Below, piece by piece: positions 33,970 to 42,728 of a stretch of 64,000 nucleotides of DNA. Source of the DNA: Caballeronia glathei. GTDB lineage: Bacteria; Pseudomonadota; Gammaproteobacteria; Burkholderiales; Burkholderiaceae. How positions within the stretch are numbered: the stretch's first letter is position 1; each line of letters starts with the position of its first letter. Below the pieces are notes generated by a model. It saw only the letters and a program-made list of their open reading frames with translations, was not told the DNA's origin and did not search any database. The position numbers and the translations under genes were made by a program. The DNA lies in contig NZ_JFHC01000033.1 of NCBI RefSeq assembly GCF_000698595.1, positions 1 to 64,000 on the forward strand, in the 5' to 3' direction.

Positions 33970-35163
33970 CTACGCCTCGCGCCGTTCAGCCTGCTCACGA
34001 ATTGCGGCTACGAACCTGTCCATGCTCCATAGCTCTGTCAGCGCCCGGCGGAACAATCCCTGCTGACTCTCCGGAGCGAGGCCACCTAGCGGCGGATCCC
34101 TGTCCAGATTCGTCGGAAACGGATAGCCTTCGGCGCACGACGCAATCACCGCGTCGGCTTCTTCGCGCTCGATACTTTGCGTTCGCACCCGGTCCAACAG
34201 GACTGGATAAAGCACTTCGCACATCCTGGTGCGATTCAGCGACTCCATCGCACGACCGTAGGCCGAGGAAATCTGCAGGAGGTTGGCCATGCGGTGCACA
34301 GAGGTCGTCCTGTTCGGACCGGCTGCATGAAAGAGCGCGGGATTGAAGAACAGCGCGTCGCCTTTTTCGAGCGGCTGTTGTACATAGTGCGCCTCGAAGT
34401 AGTCGCGGAAATCCTGGCGGCGCCATGCAAGGTAGCCCTCGGCATACCGCTGCGAGAAAGGCAGGAGCTTGGTCGGCCCGCTTTCCACCGGCATGTCGCT
34501 GTGAGCAATGGCTCCTTGCAGCGTGAGAAAGGGGGATATCGCATGAACGTGCGCCGGATAACGCTCGGCTTCCGCTACGGTTTGAAATCCAAGGTGATAA
34601 TCCCGGTGCACCTGTTGCGCCTGTCCGCCGGGGCGTACGACGTTGACCTGCGAGGTCATCTGAAAGTGGGGACCAAGCCACGCTTCAGCTATCGCGCAAA
34701 GTGCCGAACCTGCGTAGTAGCGGGCAAAAACCGAGGGAGCGCGCAGGCAAAGCTTCTCGTGCGCATTCCAAATCCGGTCATTTGCACCTGCATTTGCGAA
34801 GTGGTCTGCGGCGGCGCCGCCCGTTTCGCGCTCCTCGCGGATGATCGACTCAAAGACCTTCGTCGCCTCATCAACTGGTGTGGTGTCATCGTAAGCCCGC
34901 TTCAGCACCAGCACACCCGCCCCGCGATTCAATATGGTCGACCACTCGGACTGCAGGTCCGCGCGTCGCGATGCGTCTTCAATGTCACCCCTAAGCTCGC
35001 GGCAGTCATACACTGGAACGTGTTCGCGTATTTCAGCGGCAAACCTCAAGTCGCTGTCCGCTGGAACAGGGTGAAGTTGGGCCACGAAATTCTGTAGCGA
35101 GCAGTCCTGCTCCCGGTACCAATGGCGTAACCCAGCGTCGCGACCCGATTCGACAGTACTCAT
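33970..35163 (-). CDS. Phytanoyl-CoA dioxygenase (PhyH)-family Fe(II)/2-oxoglutarate oxygenase
   Basis: 397 residues. The double-stranded beta-helix iron site is recognisable: His186 and Asp188 in QQVHRDYHLGF, and the distal His279 in FFNPALFHAAGPNRTT with Arg285 as a likely 2-oxoglutarate ligand. ALFFNPALFH and SGPTKLLPFSQRYAEGYL support the PhyH family, whose members hydroxylate small molecules such as acyl groups, ectoine or phosphonates. The start at 35163 follows AAGGAG. It is divergent from a LacI-type regulator 98 bases away that probably controls it. No neighbour reveals the substrate. Confidence 0.85.
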   Translation of the reverse strand: MSTVESGRDAGLRHWYREQDCSLQNFVAQLHPVPADSDLRFAAEIREHVPVYDCRELRGDIEDASRRADLQSEWSTILNRGAGVLVLKRAYDDTTPVDEATKVFESIIREERETGGAAADHFANAGANDRIWNAHEKLCLRAPSVFARYYAGSALCAIAEAWLGPHFQMTSQVNVVRPGGQAQQVHRDYHLGFQTVAEAERYPAHVHAISPFLTLQGAIAHSDMPVESGPTKLLPFSQRYAEGYLAWRRQDFRDYFEAHYVQQPLEKGDALFFNPALFHAAGPNRTTSVHRMANLLQISSAYGRAMESLNRTRMCEVLYPVLLDRVRTQSIEREEADAVIASCAEGYPFPTNLDRDPPLGGLAPESQQGLFRRALTELWSMDRFVAAIREQAERREA

Positions 35164-35261
35164 GGTGTCTCCTTCTGTCCTTTCCACAACAATAGCCCTC
35201 CAGCGGGTGCTTGCGTTACCATAAACACCTCAAGAACACATCAACTGGGGGCGTGCTCGCA

Positions 35262-36308
35262 GTGGCTCATCGATTTCTCATGAAAGAAATCGCCCTTCAG
35301 GCGGGCCTTGGGCTAGCGACGGTCGACCGGGTGCTGAACGGGCGGGAACACGTTCGCGAGCACACGCGCCAACGGGTCCAGCACGCGATAAAAGAACTGG
35401 AGAAACAGCAATTCCAGCTGGCAACCAGCGGGCGCAAGCTCGTTGTCGATGTCGTCGTTGAAGCGCCGAGCAGATTTTCCGACGAGCTTCGTGAAGCACT
35501 GGAGTCGGAACTGCCGGGCCTGCATCCGGCTGTGTTTCGGCCGCGCTTTCTGCTGCAGGACACGATGACGACGGCAGAAGTGGTGGACGCCCTGCAGGGG
35601 ATTGGCCGACGAGGTAGCCACGGCGTATTTCTCAAGGCGCGGGATGTCCCTGAGGTTGCCGACGCCGTTGCGGGGTTGCAGCAACGGGGTATCCCCGTCG
35701 TCACGATTTTTACCGATATTCCGCAATCCGCGCGCATGGCCTACGCTGGTCTCGACAACCGGATGGCGGGTGCGACGGCCGCTTATCTCATTGGTCAATG
35801 GCTCGCTCGCCGGGAAGGTGACGTCCTCATCACAATGAGTGACGAGCGCTTCAGGGGCGAGGAGGAGCGCGAGATCAGCTTTCGCGACGAGTTGCAGCGG
35901 CGGTATCCGAAGCTCACGCTCGTCGATGCCAGCGGAGGTCACGGTCTTGATGCCCAGACGGAGGAACGCGTAAAACGAGCCGTGGGTTCGAAGCGAAAAA
36001 TCGTGGCTGTGTACTCAATGGGCGGGGGAAATGGCGCGATACTTCGTGCGCTTAAGTCGATAGGCCAGACGCCGAGGTGCTTCATCGGGCACGATCTGGA
36101 TAGGGACAATGTCGAGTTGCTGCGTGACGGAAAACTTAGTGCTGTGTTGCACCACGACCTGCGTCAGGACATGCGAACCGCGTGCCATCACATCATGCAC
36201 TTTCATAAGTTGCTGCCGGCGTCCGCGGTCGGACCATCGTCGTCGGTGATGGTGGTCACCCCGGTAAACGTCCCGCAATTTGTCGAACAACGATTCCGCC
36301 GGCGGTAG
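35262..36308 (+). CDS. LacI-family transcriptional regulator
   Basis: 348 residues. The N-terminal helix-turn-helix and hinge are typical (FLMKEIALQAGLGLATVDRV, LNGREHVREHTRQRVQHAIK), followed by a periplasmic-binding-protein-like sensor (GIPVVTIFTDIPQSARMAYA, IVAVYSMGGGNGAILRALKS). The start is uncertain: GTG 35262 is used, with GTG 35253 and TTG 35211 as in-frame alternatives. It is divergent from the PhyH dioxygenase gene, which it probably regulates by sensing a sugar- or polyol-like ligand. A GC hairpin lies 6 bases after its stop. Confidence 0.87.
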   Translation: MAHRFLMKEIALQAGLGLATVDRVLNGREHVREHTRQRVQHAIKELEKQQFQLATSGRKLVVDVVVEAPSRFSDELREALESELPGLHPAVFRPRFLLQDTMTTAEVVDALQGIGRRGSHGVFLKARDVPEVADAVAGLQQRGIPVVTIFTDIPQSARMAYAGLDNRMAGATAAYLIGQWLARREGDVLITMSDERFRGEEEREISFRDELQRRYPKLTLVDASGGHGLDAQTEERVKRAVGSKRKIVAVYSMGGGNGAILRALKSIGQTPRCFIGHDLDRDNVELLRDGKLSAVLHHDLRQDMRTACHHIMHFHKLLPASAVGPSSSVMVVTPVNVPQFVEQRFRRR

Positions 36309-36314
36309 CCGGTC

Positions 36315-36343
36315 GGCCGTGCCGCTCTACATGCCGCACGGCC
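36315..36343 (+). terminator. Hairpin behind the LacI gene; the remaining gap to 36732 is empty
   Basis: An 8-bp perfect stem GGCCGTGC (36315-36322) / GCACGGCC (36336-36343) follows the LacI stop, without a T-run, so termination here is uncertain. The remaining space 36344-36732 (about 390 bases) shows no gene with recognisable domains on either strand. Confidence 0.4.
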
Positions 36344-36732
36344 ACACGAATCTGCGCGCGCGGTTCGTACCGAATGCGCCTTGTTCATTTAGCACGGCCC
36401 TCACTCGGCCAGCTTAGCTCGGCGAACAACGCCCGAATGAGCGGCACAAGGCCCAAAAACTTCGTTCAGGGCGCGGTCGAGTCGGCGGGTCCCGACCGCA
36501 CGACTGCGAATTGCGACCGCATAAAGGCCCGCCGATGCGCGGGGAAAACGAGGTCGGTGGATAAGGAAGAGGTGACTGGCCGTTCGTGCGAACCGGCATA
36601 CCGAGTGCCAGCGTGCGACGATTCGCCGCGCGGCAGGCTGCTCTGCTTACCTCGTATTTTACGAAGCTGCTGCTGTTTTCGATTCGTGACTGCGTTGATC
36701 ATGGAGGTAAGCCAGATCAACAGGAGTCAATC

Positions 36733-36936
36733 GTGGAATTCCTTCGCCTCGTCCGCATCGTTCTTTCGAGCTTCTTCGGTGTGCGCAAACGTGCATCGCA
36801 TGAGGCCGACTTCGCCAACGTCAATATCGTCCTGCTGCCGTTCGTAGCCGTGTTCATGGCCGCATGCATTGGCGCGATCATCTTCGGCATGGTGCACCTT
36901 GTCGCGCAGTCGACCAGCACGATGCAGGGCTTTTGA
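36733..36936 (+). CDS. DUF2970-family small membrane protein
   Basis: 67 residues from GTG 36733 with CAGGAG 7-12 bases upstream. The sequence begins EFLRLVRIVLSSFFGVRKRA, followed by one hydrophobic helix (IVLLPFVAVFMAACIGAIIF) and a short tail ending TMQGF. Length, the R-x-x-GVRKR segment and the single C-terminal helix match DUF2970 proteins, common in beta-proteobacteria and of unknown role. It stands alone between the LacI gene and the convergent membrane protein. Confidence 0.8.
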   Translation: MEFLRLVRIVLSSFFGVRKRASHEADFANVNIVLLPFVAVFMAACIGAIIFGMVHLVAQSTSTMQGF

Positions 36937-37181
36937 TCTGCTCATGCATCGTAGGTGGCGCACACGGGCCGGCCTTGGCGTTGGTCGTTGCGCATCAGTT
37001 GCTTGTTCCAGCGGTCGATGATGAGCGCCAAACCGGCGGTGGGAGACCGTGTCCACCGCTTTGTTGCCGAGGTCGTCACGTTGCCGGGAACTTCAGGATA
37101 GCCATGTATGGCTTCCTTGATTTTCACGCCGACGTGGTGGGGCGCGACGGCGTCCGCGCCCCGCTCGCGAATTGCTTGCTG

Positions 37182-37937
37182 CTAGTGGGCTGCTTCGGCA
37201 GGCCGCTGCCGAAATATGGACCCGCAGACCAGAATGAACAGCACGAGCGCGATTGAGGCACCATATCGGCTCATTGCAAGACCGCCGTTTGCGATGGGTT
37301 TGTCGAGGAAGTCGCCGACCACTGCGCCCAGCGGCCGGGTCAGGATGAACGCCGCCCAAAAGAGCAACGTCCTTGGGATCTGCGTCGCGTAGTACGCAAT
37401 GACGAGCGCGAGCAACAATCCACCGAAGATGAGCGCGGCACCTGAATAGCCAAGACCTGCCGTGTCGGCCGTCCAGTCTCCCAGTGCGGTGCCGAGCGTC
37501 TGGGAGAACATGATCGTCACCCAGTAGAACATTTCGGCTTTCGCGGAGGAAACCGTTGTCACGGCTACCGAACCCATCGTTCGATACCAGACGAGCAGTG
37601 ATGCAAGCAACAGGAAGATCAGGAGTAGGCTGCCGCCCGCATAACCGATGCCGAGCGATCGATCGGCAAAATCTGCGAGTGTCGTGCCGACCGTTGTGGT
37701 CGCGATGATGGTGACCCAGTACAGCACGGGGTTGAATCGATCAGCCTTGACCTGTGCAACGACCGCTATGAGAAAAACGACGGCGAAGATGATCGTACTG
37801 ACCAGATAACCCAGATTCAGGGACATCGAAGCGGCATCCCCGCCGGTTTCACCCAACGTGGTTGCGGCGATCTTGATGATCCAGAACACTAATGTGATCT
37901 CGGGAACTTTGGCTACGGCGCTGTTCAACTTTTCCAT
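37182..37937 (-). CDS. COG4705-type multi-repeat inner-membrane protein
   Basis: 251 residues, almost entirely hydrophobic helices. Four internal repeats share the pattern T-L/V-G-x-x-x-G/A-D: residues 27-34 (TLGETGGD), 82-89 (TVGTTLAD), 147-154 (TLGTALGD) and 202-209 (PLGAVVGD). The first three are followed by a GLGY-like motif. This fits the uncharacterised membrane-anchored family COG4705. The regularly placed Asp residues inside membrane repeats suggest ion or metal coordination, which is inference. The start is ATG 37937, with no operon partners. Confidence 0.8.
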   Translation of the reverse strand: MEKLNSAVAKVPEITLVFWIIKIAATTLGETGGDAASMSLNLGYLVSTIIFAVVFLIAVVAQVKADRFNPVLYWVTIIATTTVGTTLADFADRSLGIGYAGGSLLLIFLLLASLLVWYRTMGSVAVTTVSSAKAEMFYWVTIMFSQTLGTALGDWTADTAGLGYSGAALIFGGLLLALVIAYYATQIPRTLLFWAAFILTRPLGAVVGDFLDKPIANGGLAMSRYGASIALVLFILVCGSIFRQRPAEAAH

Positions 37938-38234
37938 GGCGTTTGGCGTGGAATAGGGTTAGGACGTCGTGGTCGACAACTCGCTGCCCCGATGGCTGCC
38001 GTCGAATGAACGCTCGGGCCAGGCTGTCAGCGGAGCAAAGGCGATAATGTTACGGGGTGGTTCCTTAAGAGAGCATTAGAGCCTGCATTTCGGTAGCTCA
38101 GTCAATGTCGTAGTCGCACTGCGTGCGATAGATCGCTATCGTGCATCTCGGAAAGGAATAAGGCCGCGGTGGCGCGCCAGCAAAATTGGCGAACGCCATT
38201 AGCGGTCCGGCAAACACCGCTAGCGGAATTGAAC

Positions 38235-38645
38235 GGTTCGAGGAAATCAGTCAGGCCTTTGCGGGCGGCAGTGCCAGGCTTGCGCAAGCAATCGTCACGT
38301 CGTTCATAACGGAAGGGCACTTCGCGCGCCACATCCAGCGGATGCGCAAGCGCTATGGCGCGCGTCGGTAAGCGGAAGTTGCAGGCGTGCAAAGCATGCT
38401 GGGGAAGCACATACGTATCGATACACAACCGGGAGGCATGCACTTGACCTTGCGGTTGCAGGCGCGACGCTCGGATCTCCGGCTTGTTGCACGCATGCGG
38501 GAAGAGGGCCTGTACGGTGAAGCATTGACGGACTGGACGAAAGGCAATGAGGGAGCGTCGGCCGTGCTTGTCGGCTTCACGAGTATCGACCCTCAATGCA
38601 TCGCAGAGCGTCTCGGAAGGCGCATTCCGAGGCCGACTGAGGGAA
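38235..38645 (+). pseudogene. C-terminal remnant of a MocR/PdxR-type regulator with an in-frame stop
   Basis: Reading one frame from about 38235 gives AQAIVTSFITEGHFARHIQR MRKRYGARR, then a TAA at 38369-38371, then in the same frame IRIDTQPGGMHLTLRLQARR and ASAVLVGFTSIDPQC. Together these match the last 130 residues of the aminotransferase-like domain of MocR/PdxR GntR-family regulators (EGHFARHIRRMR and GGMHL motifs). The DNA-binding part and PLP-lysine region are absent upstream; 37938-38234 shows no other gene. The remnant is a decayed gene. Confidence 0.75.
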
Positions 38646-38722
38646 TGCCAGTCTGTGCTCGCCACCATGGCGATGATGCGCGAGCACACGCGCGCTTGCG
38701 CGCGCCCGCCATCACGACACGC

Positions 38723-39595
38723 TCACTCCGCGTGTGTCCGGTCGAACTCCCATACCTGCGCAAAGCCCATCAGCTCGCACATCTTCGCGAACGAATACAT
38801 CTCGCGCTCGCTCGCCACGGTCCCCTTCAGTGCCTTGAGTTCGCCGTAAACCTGTTCCAGCGCCTTCGCCACGGAAAGGAACCCCGATGCCGGATAAATC
38901 GCGAGGGAAAATCCGAGCTTCTGCAACTCGGCAGGCGCAAGCTGCGGGGTGCGGCCGCCTTCAACGACATTCACGAGCAAAGGCACGTCGAATGACTTGC
39001 CGATCTTCTCCAGCTCCTCGACGCTCTCGGGCGACTCCACGAACAACACATCCGCGCCTGCCTTGAGATACGCCTCGGCGCGCCGCAATGCCTCGTCGAG
39101 CCCGAGCGACGTGCGCGCATCCGTCCGCGCGATAACCTGAAAATCCGGGTCTTCGCGCGTCTCGATCGCGACCTTGATCTTGCGCACCATGTCGTCGACG
39201 GGGATCACGCGGCGCCCCGGCGTGTGCCCGCACTTCTTCGGGAACTCCTGGTCTTCGAGCTGGATGCCCGCAGCCCCCGCCTTCTCGTAGCCGCGCACCG
39301 TATTCGCGACGTTCAGCAGGCCGCCGTAGCCGGTGTCGCCGTCGCAGATGATCGGCGTGGTGCTTGCGCCGCAAAACGCGCTCACCCGGTTGACCATGTC
39401 GGTATAGGTGGCAAGTCCGGCATCGGGGATGCCGAGATACGACGCCACCGTGCCGAAGCCCGTCATGTACAGGCAGTCGAATTGCATCGCATCGGCGAGG
39501 CGCACGGAGATCATGTCGAATACGCCTGGTGCGACCACGATGTCCTGCTGCTTCAAACGTGCCTTGAGCTTGCTGCGAGTGTTGGTAGTTGCCAT
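38723..39595 (-). CDS. Isocitrate lyase/PEP-mutase superfamily lyase (first paralogue)
   Basis: 290 residues of the PEP mutase/methylisocitrate lyase/oxaloacetate decarboxylase superfamily: VAPGVFDMISVRLADAMQFD, ICDGDTGYGGLLNVANTVRG with the metal Asp residues, the signature loop EFPKKCGHTPGRR with catalytic Cys, DFQVIARTDARTSLGLDEAL and LFVESPESVEELEKIGKSFD. Such enzymes cleave or decarboxylate 2-hydroxy or oxo di- and tricarboxylates. It sits 12 bases downstream of the MFS gene on the same strand. A related lyase is encoded at 51241-52122. Confidence 0.9.
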   Translation of the reverse strand: MATTNTRSKLKARLKQQDIVVAPGVFDMISVRLADAMQFDCLYMTGFGTVASYLGIPDAGLATYTDMVNRVSAFCGASTTPIICDGDTGYGGLLNVANTVRGYEKAGAAGIQLEDQEFPKKCGHTPGRRVIPVDDMVRKIKVAIETREDPDFQVIARTDARTSLGLDEALRRAEAYLKAGADVLFVESPESVEELEKIGKSFDVPLLVNVVEGGRTPQLAPAELQKLGFSLAIYPASGFLSVAKALEQVYGELKALKGTVASEREMYSFAKMCELMGFAQVWEFDRTHAE

Positions 39596-39607
39596 GATGG
39601 ACTCCGG

Positions 39608-41017
39608 TTAGTGATGTTGCCTCGATGCGATATCGCTGCCCGCGAGCGCCGCGCCGGCCTCGGTTTCGGCTTCGGCTTCGGGCGCGTCCGGGGCGATTTC
39701 CTCCAGCGAGCGCTGGTTCGTTTCGATGCCGAAGAAGAGCAGCACGGCAACCATCACGGCGAGCGCGCCGATGATCACCAGCAGCACGTCCTTCACGCCT
39801 CCGGTCGCGTACATGTACACGACCACCTGCGGCGCGACGATGCCTGCGATGCGCCCCGCGCAGCCACTGATGCCGCTGCCGCGCATGCGGTTCTCCGTCG
39901 CGAACAGCTCGGGAATGTAGGTGGCGATGCCGAGCGCGACCATCAGATACGTGAGCGCGAAGAGCAGGAAGCCGAGGCCCGTGGCCATTTCAACGCTCGT
40001 CGAATGGCTGTACAGCCAGCCGATCACCGAGGCGATGACGCCGATCACGATCAGCCCGTTCTTGCGCCCCACGCGGTCTGCGATCAGCACGCCCACGAGC
40101 GCGCCCGCCGGTCCGCCCAGCGACATCAGCGCGGTGTACCCCAGCGACGAAGCCATGCCGAGGCCCTGCTTCATCAGGAAGGTCGGCACCCACACGACGA
40201 AGCCGTAGATCACCGTATTGATGGCGATCTGCACGAAGATCGCCAGCAGCGTGCGGCGCAGGAGCGGCGGGCGAAAGAGGCTCGCAAGCGACGTCTTCTG
40301 CGTGACGATGCGCCGCTCGACGACGGGCGGCAGCGCGTGCTCGCGCGCGATTTCGCTTTCGATGGCCGCGAGCGTGGCTTCCGCTTCGTCGTAACGTCCC
40401 TTCGATTCGAGCCAGCGCGGCGATTCCGGCATCTTCTTGCGCAATGCCCACACCACGAGCGCGCCGACGCCGACGAGCGCGAACATCGCGCGCCAGCCGA
40501 TCGCCGGAATGATCAGATAGCCGAGCAGGCTGGACGCGAAGAGCGCCGAGTTGGTGATGAGCGAGAGATACGCCGACCATCGGCCGCGCACTGCGGGTGG
40601 AATGAACTCGCCGACCGAGCCGTAGCCCACCACGATCTCTGCGCCGAGCCCCAGCCCCATGAAGAAGCGCGCGGCGATCAGAAAGGTCATCGAGGGGGCG
40701 AGCGCGCCCGCGATCGACGCGATGCCGAACACCGCAAGGTTGAACTGGTAGGTAAACTTGCGGCCCTTCGCATCGCCGAGCACGCCCGCGAAGAACGCAC
40801 CGATCAGCATGCCCACGAAAGTGGACGAGAGGAACGCGGCGTTGAGCTGCATCGTCGACCAGCCGCTCTTGGTGAGCGCGCCGAGCACGCTGCCGGCAAG
40901 GTAGATGTCGAACGAATCGAGGAACATCCCGCCGCCTATAAGCCACAGGATGCGGCGATGAAACCGCGCGATGGGCAACCGGTCCAGTCGTGCGCCTGCG
41001 TACACCGAACTCTGCAT
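39608..41017 (-). CDS. MFS transporter (organic acid type)
   Basis: 469 residues and about 12 membrane helices. IGGGMFLDSFDIYLAGSVLG in helix 1, GVLGDAKGRKFTYQFNLAVF in loop 2-3 and PESPRWLESKGRYDEAEATL in the central loop are typical of the sugar/aromatic-acid symporter group. The ATG at 41017 follows CCGGAGGAAGAC. The C-terminal 35 residues are Ala/Glu-rich. It lies between a GntR gene and the PEP-mutase-type lyase on the same strand, indicating an uptake-and-cleavage operon for a carboxylic acid. Confidence 0.9.
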   Translation of the reverse strand: MQSSVYAGARLDRLPIARFHRRILWLIGGGMFLDSFDIYLAGSVLGALTKSGWSTMQLNAAFLSSTFVGMLIGAFFAGVLGDAKGRKFTYQFNLAVFGIASIAGALAPSMTFLIAARFFMGLGLGAEIVVGYGSVGEFIPPAVRGRWSAYLSLITNSALFASSLLGYLIIPAIGWRAMFALVGVGALVVWALRKKMPESPRWLESKGRYDEAEATLAAIESEIAREHALPPVVERRIVTQKTSLASLFRPPLLRRTLLAIFVQIAINTVIYGFVVWVPTFLMKQGLGMASSLGYTALMSLGGPAGALVGVLIADRVGRKNGLIVIGVIASVIGWLYSHSTSVEMATGLGFLLFALTYLMVALGIATYIPELFATENRMRGSGISGCAGRIAGIVAPQVVVYMYATGGVKDVLLVIIGALAVMVAVLLFFGIETNQRSLEEIAPDAPEAEAETEAGAALAGSDIASRQHH

Positions 41018-41100
41018 GTCTTCCTCCGGATGGATGAACTCCCGCCTCTGTGTGCGGTGAATGCGGCTGGATGCTGGCGTCCGCGACGGGCGCTAGCTGC

Positions 41101-41763
41101 TCACGAATTGCCCCTGAGACGGTCGAGCACCGACTTTTCGGCCGCGGCGATATGGCAGCGCGTGACGGCTTCCGCCCAAGGCGCGTTGCGTTCGGCAAGC
41201 GCCGTCACGATTTCGAAATGCTGGCGGGTGCTGCGCTCGCGGTCCTCGGCGCTGAAGGTGTCGAAGGTCCACTTGATGAGCGGCATCTCCTTCATCGACT
41301 TGAGCGACTGGTCGAGGCGCTCGTTGCGCGCAGCGGCGGTGATGATGGCGTGAAACGAGGCATTGGCGGCGAACCACGCTTCGGTGGTTTGCTCGCCGGG
41401 CGGACCATCGGCGATGGCGCGCATTTGCGTGGCAAGCTGCGTGAGGCGCTCGATCTCGTCGGCGGTGATGTGCGCCGCGGCGCGGCCCGCCAGATAAGGC
41501 TCGATCAGAAGACGCGCTTCGAAGATCTCCTCGACGTCGCGCAACGACCAGCGTTTGACGCGCGCCCCATAGTTCGGACGCACTTCGAGCCAGCCCTCGG
41601 CGCCCAGCCGCCGCAGCGCTTCACGCACGGGGGTGCGGCTCACGCCGAGTTGCTGAGCGAGTTGCGCTTCGCGCAGATACGCGCCGTCGGCATAGCGGGT
41701 TTGCTCCAGCGCCTGCCGGATCGCGACGTACACCTCTTCCGAGGAGCGCGAGATTGTATGCAA
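41101..41763 (-). CDS. GntR-family regulator (FCD domain)
   Basis: 220 residues. The winged helix shows EEVYVAIRQALEQTRYADGA, LAQQLGVSRTPVREALRRLG and EVRPNYGARVKRWS. The C-terminal FCD domain has FEARLLIEPYLAGRAAAHIT, WFAANASFHAIITAAARNER and TRQHFEIVTALAERN, with the Asp/His residues that usually bind a metal and carboxylate effector. It heads the minus-strand operon with the MFS gene and lyase. Two operator-like sites lie at and before its start codon, which suggests autoregulation. Confidence 0.9.
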   Translation of the reverse strand: MHTISRSSEEVYVAIRQALEQTRYADGAYLREAQLAQQLGVSRTPVREALRRLGAEGWLEVRPNYGARVKRWSLRDVEEIFEARLLIEPYLAGRAAAHITADEIERLTQLATQMRAIADGPPGEQTTEAWFAANASFHAIITAAARNERLDQSLKSMKEMPLIKWTFDTFSAEDRERSTRQHFEIVTALAERNAPWAEAVTRCHIAAAEKSVLDRLRGNS

Positions 41764-41825
41764 AACCGGTCCTCATTCCCGAAATTCGCTTGAATTGCGC
41801 GATAACTGAGGATGATTGTATGCAA
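41752..41825 (-). promoter_or_regulatory. Pair of GntR-type operator sites at the regulator start
   Basis: The 12-mer GATTGTATGCAA occurs at 41752-41763 and again at 41814-41825, 62 bases apart. Its core TTGTATGCAA is a near-palindrome (TTGYATRCAA) of the kind bound by FCD-type GntR proteins. The first copy overlaps the regulator start codon, the second lies in the promoter region. Binding would repress the regulator and the MFS/lyase genes behind it. The repeat is visible; protein binding is inferred. Confidence 0.6.
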
Positions 41826-41885
41826 TGTGCGTCGGCTTGCGATATAGGTTTTACCCTTGCTCCGGGCGGCACGTATTCGCGAAAC

Positions 41886-42584
41886 TCAGACTTCGAGGAT
41901 GCCCAGGCGGGTAAGGGTGTCGATCTGCGCGCGCAGCGTGGCCGCGCGATGGTCACGGCAGAGACTTTCGGCGAGCGCGGCGTCGCCTGCGCGCATGGCG
42001 TCGATCATCGCGCGATGCGGGGCGCTCGAAAGCTCGATGCCCGCGATGACGCGTGCCGTGAGGTCGCGCACGCGGCGTATCTGCTCGCGGCATTCGCCGA
42101 CGATCTGCGCGAGCCGTGGATTGGCCGGCAATTCGACGAGTCGCATGAAGAACGCTTCGTCTGCGCTCCACCATGCGGCGTAGTCGGCTTTTCTGGCGGC
42201 GCGGTCCATCGCGTCGCAGGCGGCCGAAAGCGGCGCGAGGCCTTTCGCGCGGGGCTTCGTCGCTGCCACCATGGCGATGGCGGAGGCTTCGAGGCTCGTC
42301 TGGATCTGGTCGATATCTTCGATGTCGGCAAGCGACACTTGCCGCACGCGCACGCCGTGGCGCGGAATGATCTGCAGCAGGTTCTCGCGTTCGAGCCTGA
42401 GGAGCGCCTCGCGTACGGGCGTGCGGCTGACGCCGAAGAGCGCGACGATCTCCTGTTCGAGCAGTTGCATGCCAGGGCGCAGCTCATTGTTCAGGATTTT
42501 GGCGCGCAGCCCCTGATACACCGTCTCCGTCGATTTCTCCCGGGGCGGTTTGATCGGATCGTCGGCTGGCTCGGCTCGGGGCAT
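41886..42584 (-). CDS. GntR-family regulator (FCD domain), second
   Basis: 232 residues from ATG 42584; an upstream in-frame start at 42659 would add 25 residues without family similarity. Winged helix: ETVYQGLRAKILNNELRPGM, LFGVSRTPVREALLRLEREN, IIPRHGVRVRQVSLADIEDI. FCD part: SADEAFFMRLVELPANPRLA and SSAPHRAMIDAMRAGDAALA. It differs clearly from the neighbouring regulator and is closer in style to the GntR gene at 44628, with which it shares the IVPRHGVR/IIPRHGVR wing. Its target is likely local. Confidence 0.88.
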   Translation of the reverse strand: MPRAEPADDPIKPPREKSTETVYQGLRAKILNNELRPGMQLLEQEIVALFGVSRTPVREALLRLERENLLQIIPRHGVRVRQVSLADIEDIDQIQTSLEASAIAMVAATKPRAKGLAPLSAACDAMDRAARKADYAAWWSADEAFFMRLVELPANPRLAQIVGECREQIRRVRDLTARVIAGIELSSAPHRAMIDAMRAGDAALAESLCRDHRAATLRAQIDTLTRLGILEV

Positions 42585-42728
42585 CGGAACACGCTCGCGA
42601 AACACGCATTGCGCCGCCGGCGATGCGCCGCAGCGTATCGACCCATTATAGAAGAACACATTAACGTATTCATTGGCGCACGCAAAAACGCTGAATGTTT
42701 GCGCATCCGGCGCTCCACAAGGGCGAAT

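Noticed and set aside
36942-37127. Small minus-strand frame of 61 codons (KIKEAIHGYPEVPGN...)
   Set aside because: It begins at GTG without a clear ribosome-binding site and has no recognisable family; it may be real but is not supported.
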